64,000 nucleotides of DNA, from contig JABBOT010000003.1 in the NCBI GenBank assembly GCA_016165875.1, positions 21,364,873 to 21,428,872 on the forward strand, given 5' to 3'. The first letter of the stretch is position 1, and each line of letters opens with the position of its first letter. The position numbers and the translations under genes are program-made. Below, piece after piece: positions 36,871-48,240 of the stretch. The notes beneath the pieces are model-generated. The model had not been told where the DNA came from. It was given only the letters and a program-made list of their open reading frames with translations, and ran no database searches. Source of the stretch: Acanthopleura granulata (lineage: Eukaryota > Mollusca > Polyplacophora > Chitonida > Chitonidae).

Positions 36871-38194
36871 ACCTATTCCCAAGATGGCACCACAATCAAA
36901 CTGATCAACTTTACTCCCAAAGCTATCATTTTTGGAGTTTCTTCGTGGACTATGTTTACCTCTAACAGCTCTTCTGCATTAATACATCTTTGGTAATAGA
37001 TTACAAATTGTTCATTGGCTATGGAAATGCAAGTTTTCACTTTGTTGTAATGGGTGTTACGTAACACTCGGCCTACAGACTCTTCATAAATCCATCCCAG
37101 CATATCAGTAAAACGCAAATTGTGTGCAAAGCAATCAAGAGGTTACAACTTTGATGCTATTTTTACGAATGTAAGATTCAACGAAAAGACTGCAAAATAA
37201 TCCAATTCTTTCTTCTTTCTGTCAGACAGCATCATCACAACAAAACTGTTACTCTAGGCTTTTATGCCCTAACGTTGTGACCCAGACAAGCGGTGTTGAG
37301 CACTGTCGATATGATCACAGACTCCATTGTGATGACTGGTGAGCTATCAGCCACTATTATTATCATCTTTTAGTGATGACCGTAATCGTCTGGATCACTC
37401 GCTACCCTCGTTTCGCCAGAACTTGTCTGCGTCCAATCAACTGCTCAACAAATACAGACCCTCTCATTTGCGGCATCATTTTCTGCATGGGGTACTAGTC
37501 TTTTATGCCATGGGATTAATTTGTCATACTACCATGTATGGTATATGTTCCAGTCGATTTTCAGATATACAAGCAGCACGTAGATATATGAGAAAGTGAG
37601 ATTTGTTCACGATGTTCAAAACGCACCATAAAAACTACAATGTGGAAGCGCAGGTTGTCTAGGTATAAAATCCACTGCAGGTAATACATGTATGCCTGAC
37701 TACAGTCCATCTGTGTTTGATGTTTCATTTCTTGAAAACTTTACCATGACCTGATGCTTAATGTACTATATCCTGAATGCTGTGGCATGATCTAGGGCTT
37801 AATGTATCATTCCCTGAATGTTGTGCCATGATCTGGGGCTTAATGTAATTTCATTAATGCTGTTGCCAAGGTGAACATTTAAAACTTATCATTATATATT
37901 TTCACAATGGTTATCCATGTCGAAATAACGTATAAACCCTATAAATAATGACGGCGTTTTACAGTTTGGCAAAGAGATGATAACACTTTTTTTAAAAATC
38001 GATTCTACTCATAACATTACCCCTTTGAGAGAAGACGATATCTGGACAAAGACAGTTGCGGTATCAATGACTGCTGAGATCATAAAAATGTGATGTGTAC
38101 AAACTGGTCTGGTCGTCAATCAACACTGTGATGTCTCAGAGAACCTGGTGATAACACAGAAATGATATATAACTCCGTCTTCAAATCCGCTAAG
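36871..38194. other. Unannotated interval
   Basis: Holds only the 41-bp tandem repeat at 37,745-37,867, listed separately. Confidence 0.4.
37745..37867. repeat. Three tandem 41-bp units
   Basis: CATGATCTAGGGCTTAATGT-type units start at 37,745, 37,786 and 37,827. Confidence 0.9.
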
Positions 38195-38201
38195 TATAAA
38201 G
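38195..38201 (+). promoter_or_regulatory. Possible TATA box upstream of the 84-residue ORF
   Basis: TATAAAG, about 150 bases before the ATG at 38,346. Supported by position only. Confidence 0.2.
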
Positions 38202-38345
38202 CCGTCACTTCCTGGCCCTCATTCTGCATCCGTTATCCAAACATCACAGTGCAAGCTCATCTTGAATAAAGTACTCCATTTTAAAGCCATCATTGTGGGT
38301 GAATGGGATGAAGCACCCTACAAGTTTGTTAAATTCAGGCTTTGG

Positions 38346-38600
38346 ATGGGAAATAGACTCAGCTCTCAAACCGAACAAACATTACCCCGAGTAAAACCAA
38401 ATGAAAGAAGCAACTTCTCACCAAAAAAGCATCTGTCGAAAAAACAGCCTTTCGCATCTGGAACGACGAGTCAAAGCATAGCGTATATGGAGGAGGATGG
38501 AGATATATTGGAAGTCATTTCGGACGTCACAGCGAGGCTAGAGACTGAGAAACGTGATCTAGCCAATTCCTTGTACTCAAAATTATTCCCCCCTGTTTGA
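38346..38600 (+). CDS. Candidate 84-residue small protein, possibly N-myristoylated
   Basis: ATG at 38,346 opens MGNRLSSQTEQ, which fits the N-myristoylation pattern (Gly2, Ser6). It continues through a basic Ser/Lys-rich middle (PKKHLSKKQ) and an acidic, helix-prone end (EEDGDILEV, then TARLETEKRDLANSLYSKL) to TGA. The frame is also open upstream to 38,262, so the alternative is a terminal exon after an acceptor at TTAAATTCAG (38,331-38,340). TATAAAG at 38,195 with a pyrimidine-rich stretch about 25 bases on would suit a promoter. Two earlier ATGs out of frame weaken the initiation model. No family was recognised. The composition looks more protein-like than other ORFs here. Confidence 0.3.
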   Translation: MGNRLSSQTEQTLPRVKPNERSNFSPKKHLSKKQPFASGTTSQSIAYMEEDGDILEVISDVTARLETEKRDLANSLYSKLFPPV

Positions 38601-38783
38601 GTTGCCCTTGTTTTTCCCTTCTTTCGACCGCGCGTATTTTTCGGGAGCTGCTTGACATTCTGTTTGGGCGATGATCATTTAGTTTGCTGTGTTCATTTGG
38701 GAGAGTGTGTATAGGTTTGGTAATTGCTTTCTTGATTTGGGAAAAGTTATTCGGTTAGGTCGATGATTAGTTGGGTGGTAGAT

Positions 38784-39102
38784 GGTTATTTGGTTGGGAG
38801 ATAGCTGTTTCATTTGGTAGATGGTTATTTGGTTGGGAGATAGCTGTTCATTTGGTAGATGGTTATTTGGTTGGGAGATAGCTGTTTCATTTGGTGGATG
38901 GTTATTTGTTTGGGAGATAGCTGTTTCATTTGGTAGATGGTTATTTGGTTGGGAGATAGCTGTTTCATTTGGTGGATGGTTATTTGTTTGGGAGATAGCT
39001 GTTTCATTTGGTAGATGGTTATTTGGTTGGGAGATAGCTGTTTCATTTGGTAGATGGTTATTTGGTTGGGAGATAGCTGTTTCATTTGGGAGATGGTTAT
39101 TA
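38784..39102. repeat. 39-bp minisatellite, eight copies plus a partial
   Basis: Units start at 38,784, 38,823, 38,861, 38,900, 38,939, 38,978, 39,017 and 39,056 with GGTTATTTGG and GGAGATAGCTGTTTC. The second copy is 38 bp (one T lost). Copies 3-6 alternate two variants (GGTGGAT and GTTTGGG against GGTAGAT and GGTTGGG), a 78-bp higher-order period. Because 39 is divisible by three, both strands stay open; minus-strand frames read NNHLPNETAISQP or MKQLSPNQITIYQ per unit. No start context, splice site or flanking coding sequence supports translation. Confidence 0.95.
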
Positions 39103-40305
39103 CGGTTTAGAATTCGTAACTTTGATATTGTTGCCTTCCACATAACGCCCTACTTAATACTGTTTCAGTTATACCATGGCCATCATCTTTGTGGGTGGAA
39201 GAATCCTTCGACCTCTGCCATGCAGACGAACATGGGTTGCCTAAAGACAGTTTTTACCCAAGTCCGCCTTCCAACGCCTTCACCAACAATCAAATGAATA
39301 AGTAAATAAATAAATCCAAAACAGAGGCCCAACACTCTGTATTAGTCCATCACGGAAGCAATATTCTGTGGTGAACAACTGGGCTGCTTTATGACATTAT
39401 TGTGGCAATATTGTCGTTATTTTATCTTGTTCCTGCCAAAATAGTAGATAGTGGTTAGATTATTCTGAAAAGAAGCTGACAACCATGTCAGTTGTACAGG
39501 GGTCAGCTTAAATCAGAAACTGTCACACCCAGTATATATTGCCAATAATGTCAAAAAGCAACCAATTCTGGATGATCATCAATCTTGGAATAGCCTTGTT
39601 GTGTAATAAGTGGGCGTAAATCGTGACACGTTCAATGAGTTTAGTTCGTTCTAATTCTGTTTATTATTCATGGACGACAAGAACCTCAAGCGTGACAATG
39701 GTCACCATGGCAGCCGCCCATCAACCTTGTAGGCTTACCGCCAACAATATTGAGCTGAAAGAGAGTTTATCTCATAGACATGGCCGTCGAGCGGTGGAAT
39801 GTCTGGACACTGCGGATGTGAGTGCGTCACTCACTTCCAGTTTAACAGGCCAGCTGCTAACAAAATCATTCATAGTTAACCATTTATAGAGTTGGAATGT
39901 CAGTAAATCCAACGAATGGATGAAAGGTAAAGGTTAGTTTGAGGCTACCTGACCCTAGTTAACAAACGTGCGTCATTTATTAACAAATTTACCACCTGAC
40001 TCAGACTCAATAAACATTCAAGTTTTTAATAAAAGATACACTGAAAGTAAATCTGGATGTGCTGCTGATTTTGCCATCGGACACATTCCTTTCTAGACCC
40101 ATACTGCGCTTGATGACATAAAATATTTAGAATGCTCAGTATAAGCACAACATAAGTCTGCAATACTAGAAAACCGAATATAGTTAACAGGTGAAATAGG
40201 AGGCATTCAATAATATGGAAATATTCAGTGGAATTACTGAAATTTATGTCTTGAAATTATGGTTGTACAAGTCTTAAAGCTCAAATAACTTTTGGCTAAG
40301 TAGAC
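39103..40305. other. Unannotated interval
   Basis: A CAATCAAATGAATAAGTAAA stretch near 39,287 resembles a SINE tail but has no body. An 88-codon frame (39,623-39,889, +) has no motif. Confidence 0.4.
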
Positions 40306-40556
40306 TTATTTATTTATTAAGCCGTATTCAAGAATATTTCACTTATACGACGGCGACCAGCACAATGGTGAGAGGAAACCGGGCAGAGCCCAGGGGAAAC
40401 TCACGACCATCCGCAGGTTGCTGGTAGATCTTCCCACTTACGGCCGGAGAGGAAGCCTGCATGAGCTGGATTTGAACTCACAGCGATTGCATTGGTACTA
40501 GGCTTCGGGTCATTGCACTGCACTAGTGCCGTAACCGACTGAGCCACGGGGGCCCC
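40306..40556 (-). mobile_element. SINE family A, full length
   Basis: TTATTTATTTATTAAGCCGT tail side, GCCGTATTCAAGAATATTTC, GGAAACCGGGCAGAGCCC, ACGGCCGGAGAGGAAGCC, TTTGAACTCACAGCG (B box) and CCGACTGAGCCACGGGGGCC (A box, head). It gives the clearest tRNA-like head of the family. Confidence 0.95.
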
Positions 40557-40676
40557 TGGATAACTTGATGAAGCCTTCGGAACATACCTTACCTTGTTTT
40601 TACAGTTAATATGTACACTGATTTTACAACAGAATGAAATAGTCGCAAAACGTACAACTTCTTAAAAGCTGGGCTC

Positions 40677-40822
40677 TAGCTGGCTTCCTCATTGCCCGTA
40701 CGTGGGAAGGCCTGCCAACAATTTATGGATGGCCGTGGGTTTCACCATAATTCTGGCCGCCGTCGTATAAGTGAAATATTCCTGAGTACGGCGTAAAACA
40801 CCGATTAAATAAATAATAAATC
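40677..40822 (+). mobile_element. SINE family A, 5' truncated
   Basis: GGCTTCCTCATTGCCCGTAC, then GGATGGCCGTGGGTTTC, GGCCGCCGTCGTATAAGTG, CCTGAGTACGGCGTAAAAC and an AAATAAATAATAAAT tail. Faces the copy at 40,306-40,556, forming an inverted pair 120 bases apart. Confidence 0.93.
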
Positions 40823-42338
40823 AATCCAGCTGCTTGGGAAAGGAATTAGTACATTTACCCGCTCTCACTGTTCCTGTCGACTGTTTTGTCCACATAATCA
40901 CTGGCTAATGTGAGTTTTACTAGGTGCAGAGTGATAGAGAGCGCGTCTGTACGAAAGGGTTTGATCATCAGGAAGACCCAACCTTTACAAGAAACATTAA
41001 AACCAATCATGAGAACAGATAGAAAACAGTGTAAACCGAGAAAAAAAGTTTCATTTGGTACATTGTGGTAAAAAAAACCGTGTTCGTTTAATGAGCCTTG
41101 ATATTTCAAATTTCGTTACATTGGAAATGTTTCGCTCTGAGCGTAATAATAACATCAAAGGCGGGTTATTCATAGATTCAGTACATCTACAAAGGCTTTT
41201 TTTATCCACGAAGCGAACAGCTGTCAACTAAAGGAAGGAACCCAATAACCATGTTACAGATATTTTATTATATTTTTGGGACTTTCTAATCCGTGGCGGG
41301 AGGTAATACGTTGCATTTCCGGAGTTCTGTGAGCCGATTGCTCTCATTAGAACAGACAAAATATGCCTATAGTACAGATTAAAGTTATATGTAAAAACAG
41401 GTCTAATAAAATTGCCTTCTCTATTCCGATGTTTCAGTAAAGACTGATAATTCGCCTGTACCTTGCGATGTATGCATGGGCAACCGAGAAATACAAGAAC
41501 TGACAGCGAGATGGGAGCTAGACTTTTTTTTACGGGATCTGTAGCAACATGCACATACCCACAGCACTCGTGTCGTCACGCACACTTTAATAATTACATC
41601 ACGACGCTATGTCTTTATTTAGTGCATGGTGGCGCCGTGTTGGCTTGTGATTAAAGGGTTCGCACGAAGAGGCCGCGAGTTCCATTCCAACTCTCGCTGT
41701 GTCAGTCATTAGGCGCAGTTACACCCTGAACGTTGTGACATCACACTATGGTTTGAGCCATGCATTATTTCTCACTTATCCACTCTTGAGAGATGGTTTT
41801 TGAGGTGCAATATCACCAATTGTAAGAAACGAAATGTTATGTGTGGAATGTCGAGTATGGGTTCCAATCACATCAAGCCGGCAGTCATAAGCATTTGTTT
41901 AGCCAAATGAGCTATAAGGGCATGTTTAAACTATACCTGTTTCTGGCCGACTATAATAACCTTTCGTAGTATAAATCATCGCTATAGTTTCATTTATACC
42001 CATGATTGCAAGACTTCAAATCCAAACTGGTAATATCAGTACATGTAAATAAAAATATTTCACATCTCATGATGAATATATTACACGTACGATTTATTTA
42101 CACATGAAATCTGACAATCAAATAATGAAACAATTTTTTTTTCGCCCTCCAAAATATTATTTCATTTCTATGGCGGCGCGATACTGTAGGATTACAGCAA
42201 GCGTGAAACAGACAAGGTAGAGCGCATTCCTGAGGCCTCCTTGGAACCCTAGCATCAAGAGCTGGATTGGAACCCGAATAGTGAAGTGATACTCTACTAT
42301 TACTACACAAAAATTAGGACCACAACTAGTGTATTACG
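40823..42338. other. Unannotated interval with tRNA-like scraps
   Basis: A plus-strand stretch near 41,630-41,700 has GTTGGCTTGTGATTAAAGG and GAGTTCCATTCC, spaced like A and B boxes. A minus-strand stretch near 41,870-41,935 has TATAGCTCATTTGGCTAA. Neither folds into a convincing tRNA (no complementary ends), so they are more likely SINE heads. Confidence 0.35.
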
Positions 42339-42462
42339 TATTTATTTACTTAATTAGTGTTTTACGCCGTACTCCAGAATATTTCGCCTATAGGACAGCG
42401 ACCAGCATTACGATCGGAGGAAACCGAGCAGAGTCCTGATGAAACCTACGACCATCCGCAGT
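42339..42462 (-). mobile_element. SINE family A, 3' half
   Basis: TTTATTTACTTAATTAGTG, TTTTACGCCGTACTCCAGAA, GCGACCAGCATTACG and CTACGACCATCCGCAG; truncated on the head side. Confidence 0.92.
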
Positions 42463-42539
42463 AATACGTGCAACCACTCTGAAAACCACATTAAATCAAA
42501 CAAACGAAAAGATATGTCCATTATAATAACATTTCCATG

Positions 42540-42660
42540 CAGCTGCATTCGGGAAGGGGTCAATCCATTGCAATAAATCCCAGCTGCATTCAGAAAGGGG
42601 TATGTCCATCACAATAAATCCCGGCTGCATTCAGAAAGGGATTGATCCATTGCAATGCAG
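42540..42660. repeat. Three tandem 41-bp units
   Basis: CAGCTGCATTCAGAAAGGGG-type units start at 42,540, 42,581 and 42,622. Confidence 0.92.
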
Positions 42661-44400
42661 AGAAATCTGTATTCAAGATCAGGTAACAAGTTTTATGAAG
42701 CAAACCTTGCTTCACCACTAGCTTATTTTATGATTCGACATAAATTACCCGGAATGACGAACACAGGGTACGAGATAAATGTATGATCCTTCCATCTGTA
42801 AGTTCTGGCCAGCTTTTGGTCTTCCTATGGAAGAAATGGATTCCATATAGGATATAATCCAATGCAGTTTATCGAAACCGTTTTGTTGCATACCAAGTTA
42901 TTGAGAACACTACAACATTAATTTCTCGTGTACGCAGCTGGCTGCATGTGTGTCTCTTATATAGCTCATGCCAAAACTAGAACAGGAGCGCGTTATCCAA
43001 TAAAAGTATCCCAAGTCATATATTCAGCATAATGGGGGAGGTGTTGATCTGTCCGTGAATTTAAAGGACATTCCTATTCGCAGAATTATTTGCGCATACT
43101 ATTGCTTCCATTTGTACAGCGCACCAGTCACGTAGTTGTGCATGCAGGCCAAGTATATTAGCCACCATGTACAGTGTATGTTTAGAAATCGAGTGCAAAT
43201 ATACTGGAATAACAATACGCACAATCATTGTACATTCGTGAAGAATGATGCACGGCGTGGCCCGTGTTACACTATCGTTTAATACAGAGAAAACCCTCGC
43301 AACAGCACGTTCGTACAAAATAATCGCCTCTGCGTTCCGCACATCGGCGATTATTTTCTACGAATGTACAGTTACTCGGCCTTTCCACACTACATAAACC
43401 TCACCGCCGCAATAAAAGCGAAAAACTCTTGTACAGGCCGGTAGACACCAACCATTATTTACTGGTAGCCTTAGAACCCGGCAAAGGTATAACTGATTTG
43501 GAAAATTTGAAATTCATTTTTAATGTCTAATTTCGGGCTGTAGAAATGAACAGTTTTATAAGCGCGACAATGTCATCTTAAGAAAAACTTGTCCAAATTG
43601 TTTGCAGTACTAAAAAACCAAGCGATGTTAGGAAATTTTAAGTGTTGTCAGAAATAGCTTTGTCCAGTGTGCAATCAGCCCAAGGTGTCTTTAATGACCA
43701 GATATCGAGGCATTGGTCCTGTAGATATGATGCCAGTAAATGTATACAGAACTCCGCCATAAAAACAGATGCTCTAATATGATGCGTAAACATACAAACT
43801 CACCGAATAAATGGCATTTAAAAACCCGTGTATAATGTTGGCCTTGCAGTTTCTGGTCTGGCATTTCAGTGATCTGAATTGAGGTTAATGCCGCGTGACC
43901 AAGAAAATTTGGGCGGACAAATGGTCTGAAAATGGCCACCGTTATAGTACGGTCATTGACTAACCTTATGAGACAGCGCCCATAAAAACTGTGAATAAAT
44001 CTTCATATCTGTAGATAACTTGTCTTGAGCAGTCCAATCAACCGCCAACATGATGCACCGTATCACGGATATGTAGAGAAGGGTATTCCCTTGTGATAGG
44101 TAGGCCCTATAACCACGGATAATTAGTCGGTTAATTGTCCGTGGCAATTAAGACTGAAGATATAATTAACCCAGAGGCCAGTCAGTCTACGATTGGGTTG
44201 CTGTGATGAATTGTTAATTTCATCAGAAACTAGTCTCTACAGTACGTGCCCGGTTATAGGCCGATGGATATGTCTGCAGCTGTATAACATGTGAGAATAA
44301 ATCACAGAAGTAGATACGCGGTATATATTTGAATCCTTTGTCAGTCAATCAACCCAAGCCTCCACAAAACATTCGCACGTTTTATTATTCGTTTACTTTT
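42661..44400. other. Unannotated interval
   Basis: Contains an imperfect 32-base hairpin (44,113-44,144; arms CCACGGATAATTA and TTAATTGTCCGTGG). No gene was recognised. Confidence 0.45.
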
Positions 44401-44651
44401 TTTATTTCATTGGCGTTTTAAGTCATACGCAATAATATTTCACTTAAACAACAGTGGACAGTATTATGGCGACAGGAACCCGGGCGGCGCCCGGAGGAAA
44501 CCCACGACTATTGGCAGGTTGCTGACACATCTACGCCCTCACGACGGGAGAGGAAGTTAGCATGAGCAGGACTTCAATTGGTGAGTTGGCAAGATGATGG
44601 TGCCAAATGTTATCGCAAGCAGGACTACCTCTCGGCCACTGAAGCCCCCCA
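44401..44651 (-). mobile_element. SINE family A, diverged full length
   Basis: TTTATTTCATTGGCGTTTTA, GGACAGTATTATGGCGACAG, CGGAGGAAACCCACGACTAT, ACGGGAGAGGAAGTTAGCAT and the head complement TCTCGGCCACTGAAGCCCCC. Confidence 0.9.
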
Positions 44652-45027
44652 CCCCCTCCAGGGTTTGTAAAAATTACCACAACATCGTTCTGAAAAGCTG
44701 TTGAGATGTGAATGAATATCAGTGGCATATTAACATAGTAGTGTTGTGAGCCGGGGTTCGAAATTCTGAGCCCATTGCTCTAAGATCGATGGGCTAGGCG
44801 TCCGGCGGTCAATCGGTTGATCGAACTATCAAACTGAAGATCTGATAGTCAGTTATATTAGGTAGTTCTTTGTTATTACAAACAAATTATTCACCTGTTG
44901 TCTCTTTTTCCAGTGAAATCCGAGATAGCCATTCCAGGTAGGAGAAGGGAGAGAACTCCACTCCTGACACAGATTTGTACCTGTCAGAGTTGTCATTCTT
45001 GATAGTTGTTATTTCAATGGTGTATTG
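44652..45027. other. Unannotated interval
   Basis: Nothing recognised. Confidence 0.4.
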
Positions 45028-45028
45028 T

Positions 45029-45071
<43 letters not shown>

Positions 45072-45090
45072 TTTGATGTTTTACGCCATA
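45028..45090 (-). mobile_element. SINE family A tail with expanded TTTA repeat
   Basis: About twelve TTTA units followed by GATGTTTTACGCCATATG, where the element ends. The tail microsatellite is longer than in any other copy here. Confidence 0.85.
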
Positions 45091-45231
45091 TGTTGATTTA
45101 GAGATGCATGTAATGCAGAAAACCGATGAATCATCAACCCTCAAGATAATAAGATTGAATACAATCACTTCTGAGTTTACCCTGACAGCATTGATTTACC
45201 GATATAACCTATATAACATCTTGAAAAGTGG

Positions 45232-45415
45232 TTGCCCTGTGCTCGCTCAGCACAATCATTCACGACGAGCTCCCTGTGTGTTCTAGCCCACGCTGGCTTC
45301 CTCTCCGGGAAGGTGTACCAGTAACATGCGGATGGTCGTGGGTTTTTTACCGGGCTGGCCGCTGTCGTGTAGGTGAAATATTTTTAACCAGTCAAAAGAC
45401 CAATCAAGTAAATAA
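45232..45415 (+). mobile_element. SINE family A, diverged
   Basis: Degenerate head, then CCCACGCTGGCTTCCTCTCC, GCGGATGGTCGTGGGTTTTT, GGCCGCTGTCGTGTAGGTGA and CCAATCAAGTAAATAA. Inverted relative to the tail at 45,028. Confidence 0.88.
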
Positions 45416-45656
45416 CCTCACAATTTGCACTGTCCGCCTTTATTCAATTTCAAAATTACAAATCCCGTGAACTTTTAATAAGTTCAGCATACACGAGAGC
45501 TGAAGATGTGTCAACTCCGTTGGTCCTGCACATGCAGGTGTTACCATGCAGTCGCCGATGGCCATACGACTTTGAGCTGAACCAGCATGTACCTATACAC
45601 GTGATGAGTCACGTCGTTATTTCGCAGTCACGAGTGCTTGTAGGACCCGACGCATA

Positions 45657-46502
45657 TGGCAAACCGTTTCGGCCTTAGCGCATTTATTTAAGATGTCTTG
45701 AATTCATTTCGACATATCTAGAAATCATTTTCAGATATCTGAAATTCATTTTAAGACATCTAAAATTAATTTCGTGCTTCCCACATCACAAAAAAACATT
45801 CTAGACATGTAGAAATGATTTCCATATGTCTAAATAAATTCAAGATATCTTAAACATACGTCAGTCTGACATATCTGGGATTTTTTTTTTTGTGATATGT
45901 GACCTATATTTGTCTGGTTATTTACGTGAACAAAATGTATGGTCCCAAGTTAGACCTATATCACCACGTGGAATTTCGGGATAAATCTCACTGTTTTCAA
46001 AATGGCGACGCCCGCCAATGAGGTAGATGACGCCGAAATAAATTCCTGGTTCTGTCAACAGAGTTGACAGCTATATCGTCCTCGCGGGATGCCTCAACCG
46101 CACGCAAAGCCTCCCTGACATATTTGCCACACTGGGATGGGCCAAAAGGGCTTGCAGTGCGCATGCGTAGATCTGTATTCATTCTATTCCGCTCAGGGAG
46201 CAAGTACTGCAATTCTTATATTTCGGAACAATTTTTGATAAGTGTGGCCCTTTTCCGGATATGTGCACCGTATTTTTATTTCGAGATGTCTTAAAAAGAA
46301 TTTCAGGTATGTGGAAAGGATTTTGAAATATCTAAAATACGTGGTCCACATATCAATAAAAGGCTGCCATTAAAGATGTCTGGAAATGAATTGTAGATAT
46401 CTTGAAACGAATCCCAGATATCTTGAAAGCATTTCTTGAAATCATTTCAAGATATCTGGAAATGAATTTAAGATATCTGAATTTGGTCGAAACGGCTTGC
46501 CA
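45657..46502. mobile_element. 846-bp MITE-like element, TA target duplication
   Basis: Terminal inverted repeats begin TGGCAAACCGTTTCGGCC on the left (45,657) and, as complement, TGGCAAGCCGTTTCGACC on the right (ending 46,502). Each is flanked by TA (45,655-45,656 and 46,503-46,504). Inside both ends are arrays of AAGATATCTTGAAATGAATT-type units of about 22-24 bp. The centre (about 45,995-46,220) is CpG-rich, unlike the AT-rich arms, and begins CAAAATGGCGACGCCCG. TA duplication and TIRs suggest mobilisation by a Tc1/mariner-type or similar transposase; none is encoded. Confidence 0.85.
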
Positions 46503-46534
46503 TAGGCGCTTCAGCCGAGTTGAGTTGATTTACT

Positions 46535-46642
46535 TTATTTGTTTATTTATTTGATTGGTGTTTTACACCGTACATAAGAATATTTCACTTATACGACAGC
46601 GGTCAGCAATATATGATGGGAGGAAACCGGGCATAGCCCTCG
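46535..46642 (-). mobile_element. SINE family A, 3' half
   Basis: TTATTTGTTTATTTATTTG, ATTGGTGTTTTACACCGTAC, GAATATTTCACTTATACGAC and GGGAGGAAACCGGGCATAGC. Sits 32 bases from the MITE-like element. Confidence 0.92.
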
Positions 46643-47133
46643 AGTTGAGTTGTCTTAAACTCTCGTGTATGGAGCGCTTTAGTAATACCTGCTGATATTA
46701 TATATAGCCTACACTGCCTGACTGATACAGTGTTATCCCTGAAAGGGTCATTATAACTTTGTGCGCTTAATCAAAGAATTAACTTACGCCGTTTGTTGGC
46801 GAAGGGTGCAGAACAGATTCACGATTTGTTGAATGGGTCATAGTCTTTATTCAAAAAAGCTAAATAAGAGCTTGTCACATAATTGTCGCGCATAACCAGC
46901 AGGCGTTTACCTTATGTTAAAATAGTTCTTTTCACTCCATTGCTTGCTGTTGTTTTTTTTTTTTGTTGTTTTTTTTTTGTTATTGCTGTGTTTGTTTCCG
47001 AAGAGGGGATGTTTGCTTCTTCTCGTGTTTTTGTTTTCATCACATTAAGAGATAAATAAAATCCTTTTGGGTTTCTGCTGTAGAACCAGCGAAGGCTGAA
47101 CTATTTATAAAAAAAAAACTTTATTTTTTAATT
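46643..47133. other. Unannotated interval
   Basis: T-rich runs near 46,945-46,982. No gene was recognised. Confidence 0.4.
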
Positions 47134-47284
47134 ATTTATTTATTATTTCATTGGTGTTTTACGTTGAACTCAAGAATGTTTCACTTATTCGACGGCGGCA
47201 AACGTTATGGTGGGAGAAAACCGGAGAGAGCCCTGAGTCATCACGCTGCACTTGTGCGCTAACCCTCTAAGCCACGATGGCCTC
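47134..47284 (-). mobile_element. SINE family A, internally deleted
   Basis: Tail and outer core (TTCATTGGTGTTTTACGTTG, TATGGTGGGAGAAAACC) are joined at GAGAGCCCTGAG to the head end (TCATCACGCTGCACTTG, CTCTAAGCCACGATGGCC). Confidence 0.9.
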
Positions 47285-47433
47285 AACTCATTTTAAGGGA
47301 TGAAATAAATTCATCACGCCCCTTGAAAAAGGCACGTGGGTGATAACAGGGAAAGAAAATTACCACCACGTGTACTTGATTGGGCAGACCCACATATTAC
47401 ACAAAGCAAGGAAACACATATAAAAGATTTAAT

Positions 47434-47489
47434 GTAGTGAAATATTCTAGAGTATATATGGCATTAAATCTCATTCAAATAAATATAAA
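47434..47489 (+). mobile_element. SINE family A, tail only
   Basis: GTGAAATATTCTAGAGTATA, then GGCATTAAATCTCATTC and AAATAAATATA. Confidence 0.75.
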
Positions 47490-47981
47490 ATCCAAAACCC
47501 CTCTGACTTACGGCCCAGGATAAGCATGCATGTACCTGTATTTGAACTTAATAAAAAAAAATAAAAAAAAAAGTAAGTACAATTTGATAATATTGATCAT
47601 CCTTGAATTTGACAAACGTAAATAACGACACATCCCCTCAGTAATATTTATCTATCCACCATAAAATTCCAAAACATTAGCCCCAGAATTTTAGGAAATA
47701 CCAACCACATACACAGATGGGGAGACGGAGGGACGGATAGACACCTAGACGTAAGTACAATCGCCATGACATAATAGCCCATGACGCTATATACGGTGGA
47801 CGTAATATAACCTCACAGTTACGTATTAAACGGGGAAGAGAAGACTAACACCCTAATTCTTAACATCAACTACAAATTTCTTTCTAACATGCCCTATTTA
47901 TATGTTGTATCTTGATTACGTAATCGGAGATGTGTTTGCAAACTCTGCGTGGAAGTAATTCAAATTTGTCGCACAGGTATA

Positions 47982-48240
47982 TATTTATTTGTTTACTTGA
48001 TTGGTATTTTACGCCATATTCGAGAATATTTCACTCATACGACGGCGGCCAGAATTATGGTGGGAGGAAGCCGGGCAGAGCTCAGGAGAATTCCACGACT
48101 GTCCACAGTTTGCTGGGGGACCTTCCCACCTATGATCGGAGAGGAAGCCAGTGTGTGTTGGGCTTCAGCTCACATTGGTGAGAGGGACCTGAGTAATTAC
48201 GCTGCACCAGCACGAAAATCCCCTAGGCCAAGGAGGTCTT
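47982..48240 (-). mobile_element. SINE family A, full length
   Basis: TTTATTTGTTTACTTGATTG, CGAGAATATTTCACTCATAC, GACGGCGGCCAGAATTATGG, GATCGGAGAGGAAGCCAG, TCAGCTCACATTGGTGAGAG and the head complement CCCTAGGCCAAGGAGGTC. Confidence 0.94.

Noticed and set aside
41870..41935. tRNA gene on the minus strand
   Set aside because: An A-box-like TAGCTCATTTGGC is present, but the acceptor ends do not pair and the B box is poor; more likely a SINE head.
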